Shown here: positions 14,382-14,441 of the stretch, one piece after another
Layout of the letters: every line of letters begins with the position of its first letter
How positions within the stretch are numbered: the stretch's first letter is position 1
DNA from: an uncultured Acidimicrobiales bacterium
GTDB lineage: Bacteria; Actinomycetota; Acidimicrobiia; Acidimicrobiales; SZUA-35
Assembly (NCBI GenBank): GCA_938028175.1
Contig: CALJAE010000152.1
Coordinates: forward strand, 1 to 14,441
Direction of reading: 5' to 3'
DNA length: 14,441 nt
Notes under the pieces: model-generated
Seen by the model: the letters and a program-made list of their open reading frames with translations, nothing else
Told to the model about the DNA's origin: nothing
Database searches by the model: none
Translations under genes and position numbers: made by a program

Positions 14382-14441
14382 CTAGATCAATTGCTCGGCC
14401 AGAGCTTCCCAAGTTGCTACTGCAATCACTTCTGGCCGTTC
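14382..14441 (-). CDS. rsmA: 16S rRNA dimethyladenosine transferase, C-terminal end, cut by window edge
   Basis: Only the last 19 codons and a TAG stop are visible. The translation ERPEVIAVATWEALAEQLI fits the C-terminal helix of RsmA/KsgA, which commonly reads RPE-x-L-x-x-x-x-W/F-x-x-LA. Position 9 bp upstream of ispE supports this, as rsmA-ispE is a conserved pair. The catalytic domain lies outside the window, so the call depends on context. Confidence 0.65.
   Translation of the reverse strand, partial: ERPEVIAVATWEALAEQLI

Noticed and set aside
1..14441. CRISPR arrays, insertion sequences, prophage or rRNA genes
   Set aside because: No regularly spaced repeats, transposase or integrase frames, phage genes or rRNA motifs were seen.

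Overview
This 14.4-kb window looks like chromosome of an actinobacterium. The best single marker is a 32-residue, very basic ORF at 13563-13661 that I recognise as bS22, a tiny ribosomal protein known from actinobacteria. The second marker is gene order: rsmA-ispE, tRNA-Gln, glmU, prs, rplY, pth, mfd, eno and an ftsB/divIC-like gene sit together, much as they do in mycobacteria. Base composition is only moderate in G+C for the phylum. Several genes seem to use TTG or GTG starts, and some have little or no leader. A streamlined lineage such as an aquatic Acidimicrobiia member would fit, but that assignment is inference.

Layout on the minus strand, read right to left: the 3' end of rsmA (16S rRNA dimethyltransferase), ispE (isoprenoid synthesis), tRNA-Gln(UUG) followed almost directly by a cupin gene, a degenerate and shortened glmU-like gene, prs (PRPP synthetase), rplY (ribosomal protein bL25), pth (peptidyl-tRNA hydrolase) and mfd (transcription-repair coupling factor). 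After an inserted accessory locus come eno (enolase) and the start of a septum-formation initiator gene. On the plus strand bS22 is convergent with ispE, and their stop codons abut.

The accessory locus (about 1587-5755) lies between mfd and eno. It is a divergent four-gene block around a 126-bp intergenic region. Leftward run a LysM-domain protein and a 593-residue protein with a Vps62/DUF946-like domain, a helical linker and about four C-terminal membrane segments. Rightward run a Ser/Thr-kinase-like protein whose DFG aspartate is replaced by asparagine and an FHA-domain protein that overlaps it by 14 bp. A kinase-like protein plus a phosphothreonine reader opposite a membrane protein and a LysM protein looks like an envelope-associated signalling module. 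This is the most plausible undescribed system in the window.

The second striking point is the glmU-position gene. It aligns by eye with the GlmU scaffold but lacks the N-terminal nucleotide-binding signature, has Asn where the metal-binding Asp should be, and ends before the acetyltransferase active site. It is either a repurposed pseudoenzyme or a decaying gene. The remaining genes are ordinary housekeeping genes. I see no insertion sequence, phage gene, CRISPR array or rRNA.
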